Source: Odobenus rosmarus divergens (taxonomy: Eukaryota > Chordata > Mammalia > Carnivora > Odobenidae). Taken from it: a DNA stretch of 64,000 bases. This document shows, piece after piece, positions 37,781-50,173 of this stretch; the stretch's first letter is position 1; the number at the start of each line of letters is the position of its first letter. The notes under the pieces were generated by a model. The model saw nothing but the letters and a program-made list of their open reading frames with translations. It ran no database searches and was not told the DNA's origin. A program made the position numbers and the translations under genes. Where the stretch lies: NCBI RefSeq assembly GCF_000321225.1, contig NW_004450402.1, positions 2,454,344 to 2,518,343 of the forward strand, given 5' to 3'.

Positions 37781-38164
37781 TGAGATGACATATATGTGTG
37801 TACATATATACAATTTTAGTGAAATTAATCAGTGCAGCCCTATGGGCTCCACACACCACCTAATATTTTCCCTATCACTGGAATATTATCCACACCCCTC
37901 CAGATAGATGATGAAGTTCTTGTACATGGCTAAAACTCATAATAGTCAAATTTCAAAAAGGCTTCAATTGCTTAGCAAACACTAATCTAAGAGTACAGTC
38001 TAAAGCCCTTACAGGTCAAGGCTTATACTCAAGCCCTTATGGCATAGCAAACCACAGTCACATTGACATTGACTTTCAGGGAAGAGAGATGGCGCATTGA
38101 AGAAGCTCCCCAACTCCAGAAAAGTCACACAGAGTCTGACAGAAAACTAAAGACCACTGGGAAA

Positions 38165-38290
38165 CAAGGGGTTCTAGTCCCAGCTGGATCACTCAGTGTC
38201 CCTGGGGTGTGCCTTAGCCTCTCTGGTACTCCACATCCTCGTCCATCAGATGAAGCTGCTGAATTAAGGTTCTAAAGTTCTGTCCAAATA
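38165..38290 (+). mobile_element. MIR-like relic
   Basis: Weak match: TCTAGTCCCAGCTGGATCAC then CTTAGCCTCTCTGGTACTCC. Confidence 0.4.
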
Positions 38291-38372
38291 TTATATCATA
38301 TCATATATCACATTTCTAGCCATTATAGACTATATATGTATATTATAATATATACTATGTGTATACATGTAT

Positions 38373-38374
38373 AT

Positions 38375-38409
<35 letters not shown>
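38373..38409 (+). repeat. (AC)n(AT)n compound microsatellite
   Basis: An AC run passes directly into an AT run. A short inverted repeat CTAGAGTCT/AGACTCTAG follows at 38410-38437. Confidence 0.9.
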
Positions 38410-39409
38410 CTAGAGTCTGAAGAGTCTAAGACTCTAGTTATACATACTGGACAAACCCATTCAACAGTTCACATGTTTCCCAGGGGCTACTAGCCCTGTT
38501 GGATGCATTCTGCCCTCTCAATGTGTTGAGTCTGGGTACAAAGGCATTTCCCTCAGAATATCTCCTCCAAGGAGGGGAAGAACTTTACAGGTTTCTCCCC
38601 GAAATTCACTATGCTTTCTGCACAGCTGGGGAACAAACCCACAGACCAGAAAGTGTCTTCATAAGGTAGGAAGCTTGATCTCATTACCATTTACTTGCCT
38701 GCATGAAGTTTGACATTTGTTGAGATCACAAAGGAAGGAGAGAACCCCAATATCAACTCTGACTCCTGGTCTTTGGTACATTATTCTCGGTTTTTAGGAA
38801 AGTACAGGTACACAATACTGGAAGTATGAGAAAGTCTTCTCCGCTTAGTACCTTCTTACCCTGGGGCAAGTAGCGAGGCCCTGCGGCTGCTGTAAAATGG
38901 GTTAGTGTTGCCACTTTGCCTTAAAGCCAAACAGACTAGATGGTATCAAGCAAGCTTCCAGCATCAGAGTCTGTCATTCTGTGACTTCCCTCTTTGGAGC
39001 AAGTCAATTAATGAAAACCCCCTCTGAGACTCACAGTAATGAAAACAATAGGAGATTTCTTCAGGAATGCACTGGTAAAATTAAAATTCACTCCCACAAC
39101 AACATTCTCAAGCAGTGTGAGTTAACCCCTTTATTCAATGGCAGGTATTGAAGGCAAGAGGACTATGCAGACAGTACACTCGTGGCTTTGACGGAAAACA
39201 GAACGATGACTGATGATGCCCTGTACCTAAAAGACTAACCCTCCTCACATTTCATAAAGTAACTAAGGCCTTGAAAAGGAAAATAATTACTCTAAAACCC
39301 AGTGATGATCATATTACCCCTCTAAGCTCTTGGAATTAAAAGCAAAACCCTCATACTTGACTGTGAAGTCCAGGCTGGTGCAGCCTCTACCTCTCTCTCT
39401 TTGGGACTT

Positions 39410-39850
39410 CATTTCCCTGGTTTTAATACTAGTAAGCTCCAGCCAAGCTATTCCTTTTAGTCCCTACCTCAGGCCTGTAGCACATCACCCTCCCAGGCCT
39501 AGTTAACTTCTACCTACCCTTTAGGTGTCAGCTCTAGTCACACTTCCTCAGAGACTTCTTCCCTGATCCCTCTCCCATCCCCCCCTCGGCCCTCACCCCA
39601 TTTCACACACACCCCCACACTCCCATCTCACCCCCACAGGCCAGGCTCCATTGTTATGTGCTTCTAGTAGATCTCTGCTTCAGAGTACTTACAAATAGTC
39701 CTATGTCTGAATATTTGATTAATATCCTCCCTACAGCCCACTGGACTGTATAGAAGCTCCATGAACATAGGGCTGGGTTCGCATGTGCTCAGTGTTACGT
39801 TACATCCCTAGTGCCCGGCACAGAGATGACTGAGTAAGGAACAAAAGACT
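39410..39850 (+). mobile_element. L2 LINE relic, 3' UTR
   Basis: CACTTCCTCAGAGACTTCTTCCC-type block, AAGCTCCATGAACATAGGGC and TCCCTAGTGCCCGGCACAGA follow in L2 order. Confidence 0.65.
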
Positions 39851-40578
39851 GAGATGTGGCTGGTTCATCTGCAAAAACACTGCCTGTTTTCATTTAATCT
39901 TTCTAAACCATATACCAGATTAATGTGGGGAGAGATCCCAGATGTCACATTTTATTAGCTTTAGGTACATAATAAAACTAACTAGACAAAATTGACAAAA
40001 ATGACCTAAGATGTAAAGGCAGTAAAGGGGAGGGAGAATAGCAAGATGGCCCACCTCTCAAATGCAGGGAAAGGTCTAGAGCCCAGCCCCACCATCCCCC
40101 CTTCAGCCTGTATCTCTGTTACCAGCTTGCTCCCAGGGTAGCCCACTCCAGAAGTAGCCCCCAATCTAAAAAGACTCACCCTGACTATACATCACCCCAA
40201 CTCCTTTTGTCTTAGCAGCCCCTTCAGTTCTGAGAGTTCTGCCGCATTAAAATCATCCTGAGCCTTTACTTTCTGGTTTTCTAGAGTTGCAGCCAATCTG
40301 CCGTGGGGCTTGCAGAACAAAGCGCAATGTTGGACCCTAGGGAGGGTCTATCAGAACAGGAAAGGCACTGTTTTACAAGCCCACCATTCACAGCTTCCTA
40401 GAAGAGACCTTTTTAAACCTTTTTATCTCACATTTAGAAAAAAGTAAAAATTTAACGTTTCAGATTAATTCAGCTGCAGAAAATCATTCATTGAACGCCA
40501 GGACTAATATAAATGCTATACCAATACCACGCCCTCTAAAAAGAAAGAGAAATATATAGAATAAGAAAACAGTTATTT

Positions 40579-40814
40579 GGGGCGCCTGGGTGGCTCAGTC
40601 GGTTAAGTGGCTGACTCTTGATTTCAGCTCAGGTCATGATCTCAGGGTTGTGAGACTGAGCCCCACATTGGGCTCTGCGCCGGGCGTGGAGCCTGCTTTA
40701 GATTCTCTCTCTCCCTCTGCCCCTCCCCCCTTTTCTCTCCCTCAGAAAGGAAGGAAGGAAGGAAGGAAGAAAAAGAAAAAGAAAGAAAGAAAGAAAGCAA
40801 GCAAGCAAGCAAGC
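40579..40814 (+). mobile_element. CAN-SINE with purine-repeat tail
   Basis: TSD CAGTTATT on both sides (40570-40578; from 40815). The A-tail is replaced by GGAA, GAAA and GCAA repeats at 40745-40814. Confidence 0.94.
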
Positions 40815-41420
40815 AGTTATTCAAGGATCCCCAATTCAGAAATCTCAATCTGGAATAAAAATGAGAATTATAAGTAAGCCAAAAAAACAAAGTCATATTG
40901 TTTCTTCTAAAGCCTGCCACAAAACCCATGCCCTTTAGCCGTGTTTATGAGAGAATCCCACTCTCACACAGAGTCTATTTAGTCTTATTTTGTACCAAAG
41001 GCTAATAAAATATGATGTCTGGTTTCTACGCCCATAGTCTATTAGACTTATCAGACAGACCGTAGGGACGAGGTCGCTATTAGGGGCTGCCCCACTGACA
41101 GTAATGTCAAAAGCTAACCCAATAGTAAGCAGCACCTAAAACGTACTCAACTCCTAGTAGTTAGCCATCGATAAAAACTGACTGAATAAATTAAAACCAC
41201 TAAAAGATAAGATGTTTAGCAAACAGGCACCATCTGCTATATAAACAGAGAGCCCTTCATTCCTTAGAAGCAGCTAAAACCATCCCTGAATTACAGGGAA
41301 ACTGTATAAAAAATGCACTTATAATAGAGTCTTAGTATTACAGAAAAAAAAAAGCAAATCATAAGCAGTAAACTCTTCAAGAAGGCAGAAAGGCAGATTC
41401 ATCTTAGAAAAGTCTCACAA

Positions 41421-41618
41421 GGGGCGCCTGGGTGGCTCAGTCGTTGAGCATCTGCCTTTGGCTCAGGTCATGATCCCAGGGTCCTGGGATCGAGCCCCAC
41501 ATCAGGCTCCCTGCTCAGCGGGAAGCCTGCTTCTCCCTCTCCCACTCCCCCTGCTTGTGTTCCCTCTCTCGCTGTGTCTCTCTCTGTCAAATAAATAAAT
41601 AAATAATCTTTAAAAAAA
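41421..41618 (+). mobile_element. CAN-SINE with 15-bp TSD
   Basis: AGAAAAGTCTCACAA at 41406-41420 and AGAAAAGTCCCACAA at 41619-41633. Confidence 0.97.
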
Positions 41619-41926
41619 AGAAAAGTCCCACAAATGATAAAACTGCTTTCATATTTCAAGATGTGATTTCCCAACTCTTTGTAAGAGCTGCCTCCCTAGA
41701 ATGCCACATTCCCAGACACAACCAGACAAATGCATTACTACAGTATAGCCATCAAGGAGAACAAATGTGAAATAAACCATCTTTGCTGGTTCTCCAAAAG
41801 AAAATTAAATTTTTTAACAAAAGAACAAGTCCAAACTAGCAAATTCTTCAATTCATCAATAGGATGTGAACATCTTTAAGACCAAAATATTAAATGTATA
41901 AATTAATATATGAAACATTTTATTCA

Positions 41927-42111
41927 GGGGTGCTTGGGTGGCTCAGTCGGTTAAGCCTCTACCTTCAGCTCAGGTCATGATCTCAGGGTCCTGGGATCTA
42001 GCCCCTGAGTCATCAGCCTCCCTGCTCAGCAAGGAGTCTGCTTCTCTTTCTCTCTTCCTCTGCCCCTCCCCACTGCTCGTTCTCTCTCTCAAATACATAA
42101 AATCTTTAAAA
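41927..42111 (+). mobile_element. CAN-SINE with perfect 14-bp TSD
   Basis: TSD AAACATTTTATTCA at 41913-41926 and 42112-42125. The head reads GGGGTGCTTGGGTGGC. Confidence 0.97.
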
Positions 42112-42382
42112 AAACATTTTATTCAAAAACTATAGTTCACACAAACTATTTCCTATAAAGGAATTCATTGTCAATTACAAATAATTGTGATCATTCACCA
42201 GATGTTTCCAAGTTATAAGGACCAGGAATAAATAGTACATACTTTCAATAAATAAGGTGATATTTTGATGGTTCTCATTCAACATCTGATTCTTTGGTGG
42301 TCCTGGAAGTATTTAGATGATTAACAAAACCAGAGTTTTTTTAGGTAAATTGAAACTAAAGCTCAAAAAAGGATTTTTTTAA

Positions 42383-42581
42383 GGCACGTGGGTGGCTCAG
42401 TCGTTAAGCGTCTGCCTTCGGCTCAGGTCATGATCCCAGGCTCCTGGGATCAAGCCCCATATCGGGCTCCCTGCTCCGTGGGAAGCCTGCATCTCCCTCT
42501 CCCACTCCCCCTGCTTGTGTTCCCTCTCTCGCTGTGTCTCTCTCTGTCAAATAAATAAAATCTTTTAAAAAAAAAAAAAAA
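42383..42581 (+). mobile_element. CAN-SINE
   Basis: The head lacks the leading GG, reading GGCACGTGGGTGGC. The target is an A/T-rich tract, so the TSD is hard to delimit. Confidence 0.94.
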
Positions 42582-42779
42582 GTTTTTTTTTAAAAGAAAC
42601 AATGAATTTCACACTTAAGCTTAGAAAGCCCAGTTCAAATCAGGGAGTCAGAAAGGAACTTAAGATCAGCGTCCCACCCACCTTCTCAGGGTTTAAACAA
42701 GTAAATATCTAAAAATCCTGAGCAGGCATTGTCTGTTTTTTTCCTTAAAGATCATAAAAGACAAAGACTCCTCTTTTAC

Positions 42780-43285
42780 TTTCATTATAAACCCCCCTTT
42801 TTACGTCCTTTCCTCATCCCCAAAATAAAACCAAGCAATAAAACGGCAAACCCTCCTTCTGATTTATATACATTGCCTCCTTTAAGGTGTCCCTTTGTCC
42901 CAGTCACCCAGGCCAGAAACCTTGAACTTACTTTCAATTCCTCACCCCCCTCCCCAACCTGGTCAATCCCAAATACAGTCAATCCATCCCTTCTAGCTTC
43001 TTCCCCTTCTAGCTTCTGCCCCGGGTCTGCCCTTTCTGTTCCCACCGCTACATCCCTAATCCAATCCTACCAAAGCCTAAACAGACCCCCACCTCCCAGC
43101 CTAAACCAGAGATCTCTGACCAGTCTCTCCGCCATTGATAAACCAGCACAAGTGAGGTCCAAATGGTTTTCCCATCCAGTCCCCAACTACGTGTCCAGTA
43201 TCCCTGGCACCTCTCTGCATTCAAATATTTTGCCTCACCTAACAGAATCTTGCTAACCCCAAACACTGGAATCTCTACTTTCTTT
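42780..43285 (+). mobile_element. L2 LINE relic, ORF2 C-terminus
   Basis: The open frame at 42729-43256 contains VTQARNLELTFNSS and downstream ATSLIQSYQSLNR, which resemble the L2 ORF2 thumb/C-terminal region. It is an ancient relic, not a host gene. Confidence 0.55.
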
Positions 43286-43289
43286 CCTT

Positions 43290-43427
43290 CCTCTTTCACT
43301 CACTCATTCATTCATTCAGCTAAAATTTCTGGAGCACCAGCTGTGCGTCAGGCACCGCGCTGGGTTGTAGGGATACCATGGTAAGCAAAAACAGTAGTAC
43401 TTGTGTCCTCACAGAGATGATGAAATA
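43290..43427 (-). mobile_element. L2 LINE relic, 3' end
   Basis: CATTCATTCATTCAGCTAAA, TCAGGCACCGCGCTGGGTTG and GTAGGGATACCATGGTAAGC match the reversed L2 end. It faces the + strand relic on its left. Confidence 0.6.
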
Positions 43428-44151
43428 CACTCTTTGCTCTTCCACGCCCTTCAAAAGCTAGTTCAAACCATTCTATGAAGTCTTTATCACCCTGGGCAGT
43501 AATAATCTCTGCGTTTCTTGGATTCCTAACACATACCTTTGCAGCTTTTGTCATATATTGCCCTTCACTGTATTAATTGCCTTGTTTATGTATTTGTGTA
43601 CCCCCAAAGCATTAGCACAGAGCTCCGCCCAGAAATCTAGCCCACCTAAATGGTAGTTCCTTCTCCAGCAATTTTCAACCACTTCTAAGTTTTAAGTGTT
43701 GCTTTTTTCACTTCCTATGAAAATATGTCAAGGGTCTTTTTTTCTCTCTCTTTTTTTTTTTTTTTAAGCACAAAAGTGTATTAAAGCTGTGGGTAAGTAA
43801 AAGTCATTTGCTTTGGGCTTTGGAATGTGTTTATGAACTTACAAATGAGAACATCTGATGTCTTAGGAATCTACTTCAAACAAAATAATGAAGCCACCCC
43901 ATGGTGACTTGGCATAGAAAGAACTTGGATGGCAGACGGCTCTCCATTGGACACTCCTACAGCCCATTTGGATCCTTTGTCAGTCCGCCTGATGTTAGTT
44001 TTAACTGAGTCCTTAGCACCTTGGTTAAATTTTATGTATTTGTCAGGCTCATCTTAAGGAAATTGAAAAAACTGAATAATAATTGTCCGTATGAAGATTA
44101 GAGACAGACTACCCACTATGAATGCCTAATAGGTCAAAACAGCAAGTATTT

Positions 44152-44338
44152 TTTTTTAATGACTTATTTATTTATTTGAGAGAGAGAGCACAGTGGGGAG
44201 GGACAGAAGGAGAGAGAAACTCAAGCAGACTCCACACTGAGCATGGAGCCTGACTCAGGGTTCGATCCTATGACCCTGAAATCACAACCTGAGCTGAAAG
44301 AGTCATCTGCCCAACCGACTGTGCCACCAACGCACCCC
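44152..44338 (-). mobile_element. CAN-SINE with perfect 16-bp TSD, diverged body
   Basis: TSD AAAACAGCAAGTATTT at 44136-44151 and 44339-44354. The head complement is worn (GTGCCACCAACGCACCCC). Confidence 0.95.
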
Positions 44339-45069
44339 AAAACAGCAAGTATTTAATTAACTCAATAACTAGAAAGTAAAATTTGACTCTAGTATGTCAC
44401 TGAATTTAGAATTGGCTGGTCAGTGTATACACAGAAATATACATTTCCTCATCACATATACTATGTAGTACTGTCAGTTATATATACAGATACACATACA
44501 TACACAACTAAAACTTACGTGTTCAAAACACAGGATGAAAAAAAGTAGCCCTGAACAATGCTGAGTTATTTTTGCAAGGTTAGGATGGAAGAAAGGAGAA
44601 AGGGAGAAGAAAGTATAAATACACCATCTTTTAAAGCTAAAAAGTTTTCTGAGTTTTTAGGAGAGTTCTATGCAGAAACTATTATATCTTAAGTTATACC
44701 AGTTAAGAAGCAAGAATATTTCACTAGACAGCCTGCAAAAGAAGTTTTCAGGAGCTGGGCTTCTTTTGTTTTCATCCATCCTATTAATATATAATGATAA
44801 TTAATTCAATTTATTTTCTTTTTTGGGGGGGTAGTCCACTGAAAGGGAAAAAAAGCAAAATTATACCCACAAAAGTGGAAAAATCATTTTCATTACCGCC
44901 ACACATTCCCACATACGGCCCAGACGTAAAGTTGGTGCCCACACTGTCAGCAGCACGTTTCCTACCAAAGCCATCACCACCCAAGTTAGAAGGGCCAGGC
45001 ATGCCAGGGAGGGGTGGGGCTGTTTTGCACCCTCCCCACGAGCCTCCAGCTCACGACAACTGGGAACTT

Positions 45070-45315
45070 GCTAGAAGCATAAGAATATGAACTCCAAGGC
45101 CAACTACCCATGGCTTGAATCCCAACTCAACAACTTAACTACTAGCTCAATGACCTTTGGTGCTGCCTACCCTCCGAGCCTCAGCTTCCTCATCTGTAAA
45201 GTGGTGATAATAATGGCACCTAACTCCCAGGGTTCTTCTGAAGACTGAGTGAATGCATACAGAGCACACAGAACACTACCTGGCACGGGACTATAAATGT
45301 AAGCTATTGTTATGA
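45070..45315 (+). mobile_element. MIR SINE relic
   Basis: CCTCAGCTTCCTCATCTGTA, GTGATAATAATGGCACCTAA and ACACTACCTGGCACGGGACT match MIR core and 3' part. Confidence 0.8.
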
Positions 45316-45515
45316 TTTGATTTTTATTCCCATGGGGAAATTTGTCTCCAAATTCAACTATATCTCCTCTTCTGTCAATATCATAGTAATTGATAATGAA
45401 AGCTGGGGTACCAAATGATGGCCCTAAGACGCTATAAGATCATATATTTGTCTATGTGTGCATGTCCATAAATGGCATTAGCCACTAAATTAACCTACTT
45501 GCCACAAATTTAAAA

Positions 45516-45716
45516 AATTTTAGAAGATTTATTTATTTATTTTAGAGAGAGAGAGCACAAGCAGGAGGGGCAGAGGCAGAGGGAGACAGAGAAACTCCAT
45601 CCGTCTCCCCTCTGAGCACAGAGCCAACAAGGGGCTTGATTTTACAACCCTGAGATCACAACCTGAGCCGAAACCAAGAGTCGGGCACCCAAAGGACTGT
45701 GCCACCCAGGCACCCC
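45516..45716 (-). mobile_element. CAN-SINE
   Basis: Head complement CCACCCAGGCACCCC. Imperfect TSD TTGCCACAAATTTAAA / CTGCCACATATTAAA. Confidence 0.94.
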
Positions 45717-46638
45717 TGCCACATATTAAATTGAAAACAAAAACTGAAAGCAAAAAGGGTTCCTTCTCACTCCATTCCCACAAATATTTCCAAGCAAGGG
45801 AAATTTTTCTGTATTTCTCTCAAAGATGTCCTAGGTCCACATTCTGACTCACACCTATTCTGCAGACTATAGAAGAAAACAGTCTTCTATACATTATTTA
45901 CTCAAGAATCCCTGGTTGCATTAATATCAGGGTGCTTTAATAAAGTCTAAGTGAAAATTGAACATTTTAAATTATTTAAATCTTCAATTTAGCTAATTAG
46001 TCCTCATTAGAGGCTACTCATTCTTCCATGCTAAAACATTTGGTGAAATGCTTCGAGTCACTTCAGAAACTGCTTAATATTCAGTCCCCAGAGTATGTCA
46101 TGAAAAGTTCTCTCCTGCATTCTCAATACCTTTCCTTTGCAAACAAAATGAGAGAAATGAAAATGGACAAGGCTGAAAATGAAGACCCTCTACACTATCC
46201 CTCACAGCAAACTGGCTCTCCATGCATTAACATCCAACCCTATTCCCATCATCATAGTCAAGAGGGGCACACAAAGGTTATAACAATTAACATATTTCAT
46301 CTTGCTGACTTTTGAGCCAAAAATATTTGAGCCAAGTTATAAAAAGTAAGCCTCTATTTGGATTACAGGGCCCAATTCCAAAACCAAAGAATTAGCCTTT
46401 CTGGAGAGTTGCCTGTTATTTGTAGCTAATCAAATACAGATAAATCTTTGAAAGGCTCCCTTTTTATGGGGCTATTTTTGTCCCATGGGTGTGTTAGCCT
46501 ATACTCTGATTTTAATTCTGATCTGTGAAATCATAACCCGAGGATAAATGTATGGCTTTCCTATCAACCACATTTTATTTTACTAAAACTCCTCAGGCCT
46601 TTATATTAATGTGATAAATTCTGTTTTAAAATCAAACT

Positions 46639-46662
46639 TTCATTTTCATTTCATTTCATTTC
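46639..46662 (+). repeat. (TTTCA)n microsatellite
   Basis: About four to five pentamer units. Confidence 0.75.
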
Positions 46663-46997
46663 AAATTCAGACTTTCATTTCTAATAAATAGCCTCACCTC
46701 ATGGGGCCACTTTGTTAAATTTTCTCCACCAGCTTCTCAGAAGGTTGCTATTTCAGTCATAGAGCACTATCATCCCCTTAAAACTAACTAAACATCTGCA
46801 CAAAACACAGCTGCATCCAGAGTACCCACAGCCTAATAGTTAAAGAGTCTATTTCCTGATTCAAAAATAATAGTTGCATTTCCAAGGTGATAATTTAGCC
46901 AGAGAGGCAGCATTTCATTTATACATTCAGTGAGTAAGTACACAGTTACAGGGCTGTACAAGACCTGTGTGATAATGTGTGTAAACACACTCCTTTC

Positions 46998-47195
46998 AGG
47001 TGCCTGGGTGGCTCAGTTGGTTAAGCGACTGCCTTCGGCTCAGGTCATGATCCCAGGGTCCTGGGATCGAGCCCCGCATCGGGCTCCCTGCTCGGCAGAG
47101 AGCCTGCTTCTCTCTCTCCCTCTGTCTGCCACTCTGCCTACTTGTGCTCTCTCTCTCTCTCTGTTAAATAAATATCTTAAAAAAAAAAAAAACTT
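46998..47195 (+). mobile_element. CAN-SINE, left half of a dimer
   Basis: The head reads GGTGCCTGGGTGGC. The left target copy ACACTCCTTTC (46987-46997) has its partner only after the second unit, at 47371-47381. Confidence 0.94.
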
Positions 47196-47207
47196 TTAAA
47201 AAAAAAT

Positions 47208-47370
47208 TTGGCTCAGGTCATGATCCTGGAGTCCCGGGATCGAGTCCCACATCAGGCTTCCTGCTCGGCGGGGAGTCTGCTTCTCCCTCTGACCCTCTTC
47301 CCTCTCGTGTTCTCTATCTCTCATTCTCTCTCTCTCAAATAAATAAATAAAATCTTAAAAAAAAAAAAAA
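47208..47370 (+). mobile_element. CAN-SINE lacking its tRNA 5' part, right half of a dimer
   Basis: Begins at TTTGGCTCAGGTCATGATCC, so about 45 bp of the head are missing; body and A-tail are complete. Confidence 0.93.
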
Positions 47371-47739
47371 ACACTCCTTTCCTTGGAGAGGTGTATAGTA
47401 TGATTTGAGAGTCAAGATTTTTCTCCCCACAAGACATCCTCCACAGATAGAACACAGGTTACTCTACATGCTTCCAGGGGCTTTGCAGACTCTCTCAATC
47501 TACACTTCCCAAAGAAGTAGCGCTGACAAGATGAGTTCCCAGGCCTCTGTCCTTCCTCCCTTTCTTCTCTCTCTCTGCCGTTTGTCCACTTCTTTCTCTG
47601 TTTATTTCCTCCTCCTTCCCTTGCCCCTCTCTTCCTAGCCCTGCCTGTGAAATACAGACCTTGATGTCTTCTCTTTCTTCCCCCAAATCACATCATTCTC
47701 GCAGCTTTATCAACCCTTTGGGGAAAAGTCCCCAAATTT

Positions 47740-48060
47740 AAGAACTTCAGGTCTATGTGATGTCCCTTAAATTCCTTAAATTCAACCTGATCAAAATGGA
47801 ATGCCTGATGTCCCCACTAATACCAATTCCTCCACCCTACTTCTTGCTCAGCGAATGGCCCCAGGCTGTGTTAAGGACTTCTTTCCTCCCTCTTTTTACT
47901 CAGCAGCCCCCAACCCACCCACCTGATCTGCTGCCAGTCACGTGGATTCAGATCTCTTCTGTCCACTACCATTGCCACCAATCCTAATCTAGGCACTTAT
48001 CTTCCCCTTGAACATTCCAGAATTTTTCTAAGTGGGCTTCTACTTCCACCCTAACCCACC
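47740..48060 (+). mobile_element. L2 LINE relic, ORF2 C-terminus
   Basis: A frame at 47757-47987 begins LKFNLIKMECLMSP, resembling the L2 reverse-transcriptase thumb. Confidence 0.6.
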
Positions 48061-48109
48061 TTAAATGATGCTATCGTATTAACCTTTTGAGAGGAGATCT
48101 ACATACTCC

Positions 48110-48345
48110 AGAACCAGCGGGCCCAGTCTCAAACTCCAGCTCTGCTACATCTTCATTCTGGGACCTTGGGCAAGTTACCTAACCTCTCTGTACCCTCTCA
48201 TCATCTCTGTACACTAAGGATGATAATAGTACCGGCCTCGTGGAATTGTTGTGAAAATAAAATGAATTCATGATTAATAGTTGTGGGGCACCTAGAACAG
48301 CACCTAGCATGCATTTAAACACTCAATAAATGTTTGCCATTTATT
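48110..48345 (+). mobile_element. MIR SINE relic, well preserved
   Basis: GACCTTGGGCAAGTTACCTA, ATGATAATAGTACCGGCCTC and ACACTCAATAAATGTTTGCC mark core and 3' end. Confidence 0.88.
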
Positions 48346-48499
48346 GCCATTCCAGTCATACCATGGACTGCCCCAAAACCCATAGGAGTCCAATGACGTC
48401 CAATGAAATGGTGGGTCCCCACCCTGGCATTCAGTCCGCACCCCAGTGACCTTTCAACTTCATATTGCACATCCCCTTGGGACCTGAATACATACCATG

Positions 48500-48850
48500 C
48501 AAATTGGGGGACTTACTAGTCCCTGAACCCACTCCAGAACCTCCTTCCTCATCCTTGCTGTTCTTGCTCCTGGGATCTCTCCTCTCACATCTCTGCCTGA
48601 TAAAACTCTGTCTACCCTTCAAACCAATTGTAACTCCATGAAGCCCTTTTCTAAACACTTCAACAAAATGTGCTCCCACCTGCCTGGGAACCCCTCTTAG
48701 CACAGTGGCTATGCTAACCTGAAGATGGTTCTCTTTCTGTACCTCTCACTGCACTGCTCTCATTCTCCCTACGAGCTTGTGGCTCCCCGAAGGTCATATG
48801 TGCATTCATCGTCCCCATATTCTCTCCAGCATCTAGCCATGAGTAATATG
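48500..48850 (+). mobile_element. L2-like LINE relic
   Basis: ACTCCATGAAGCCCTTTTCT and GAGCTTGTGGCTCCCCGAAG fit the L2 3' UTR loosely. Confidence 0.45.
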
Positions 48851-49950
48851 TTGGGGTTACAAAAAAGATGGAATCATGGCTGATCGGAAGCACAGCCACT
48901 GCTGTGACACAGTAGCTGGGCAAGTCCAAACCCCGAGAAGTGTACGCTCTGCCCAGACGGGGGTCCTCTTCACAGTTTCAGATGACATCAAAACTCACGA
49001 TAGAAAGGGGATGGTCTCTCCAGCAAGTCCTTCTTTACAAGACACCAGAAATACAGTAAAATAAATATAAGAGGAATGGGATTTGTCACCCTATCCTAAA
49101 ATAGCAACATTAAAATACTCAAAAACCGTTCCTCACCTATCAATACCACAATCAAAAAACCATCGAGCAACTGCGTTGAGTGGCTAAATGTAATTTCCTG
49201 CTAGATCTACCATAGAGCCATCCCTAAAGAAGCAACTCAGACCTCAATGACAGAAGCTTGTTCCGTGATGTATTAACAGCCTCTGGCATGTCAGTCACTG
49301 CAAAATGGAACATAATGACACATCCACAGTCCCTACCCTCAGCCGCACAGAGGTCCCCAAACCCTAACCTCACAAAAAGAAAGCCACAACAATGCACATT
49401 GCCAACAATAGAGTGCTCAGTCACTAAACACAGCTAGCAGTGACATCATCCAGGTATGGGGTCAGGGAGCAGGCAGCGCAGTCCTCCACTGGGTCTAGGG
49501 GCAGGGCTGAAATCTGACACCAGGGATTTAGACCTCATTGCAGCAGCAAAGGGCTCTTTCATTCCCACTTTGACTTCAGCCATTCAAGAAGCATCCTGCC
49601 TCCAGCACCACTAAGAGCAAAGTCCTGAAGACATCAGTCTCTAGAATCCCTATGATGAAGTGACAGTTAAAGACAGTTTGCCGTCAAATAAAAGATAACG
49701 CTCTTAAAAGTTGAGAATGCTCTCACTCTTCAAATGCCTCTGTGGTACCCACACATCCTTAGGCAGATCAGCCAAAATCCCTTTTAAGCAAAATCCCTTT
49801 TAAGGGGACTTGTCCTAGGAAGCTTACTAGAGTCACTATGGTTCATTCAACTATGTTCATTCAATTGCCTGTTTGGTTAAACAACAAGAAAGTCAAATTA
49901 AATGTTTAAGTTAAAATATACTGGACTACTCTGAAACACCAGCACTTTTA

Positions 49951-50173
49951 TTTTTTTTTTTACGATTTTATTTATTTATTTGACAGAGAGAGAGATAGTG
50001 AGAGCAGGAACACAAGCAGGGGGAGTGGGAGAGGGAGAAGCAGGCTTCCCGCCAAGCAGGGAGCCAGATGCGGGGCTCGATGTGGGGCTCAATGCTGTGC
50101 TCGATCCCAGGATCCTGGGATCATGACCTGAGCCAAAGGCAGATGCTTAACAACTGAGCTACCCAGGAGCCCC
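49951..50173 (-). mobile_element. CAN-SINE with internal expansion
   Basis: TSD AACACCAGCACTTTTA / AACACCAGCTCTTTTA at 49935-49950 and 50174-50189. The GGGGCTCGATG unit is repeated about three times at 50075-50106, lengthening the element to about 223 bp. Confidence 0.95.

Noticed and set aside
42729..43256. Longest open frame of the window (175 codons)
   Set aside because: Most of it is an L2 ORF2 relic; the similarity to L2 thumb-region peptides explains the openness.
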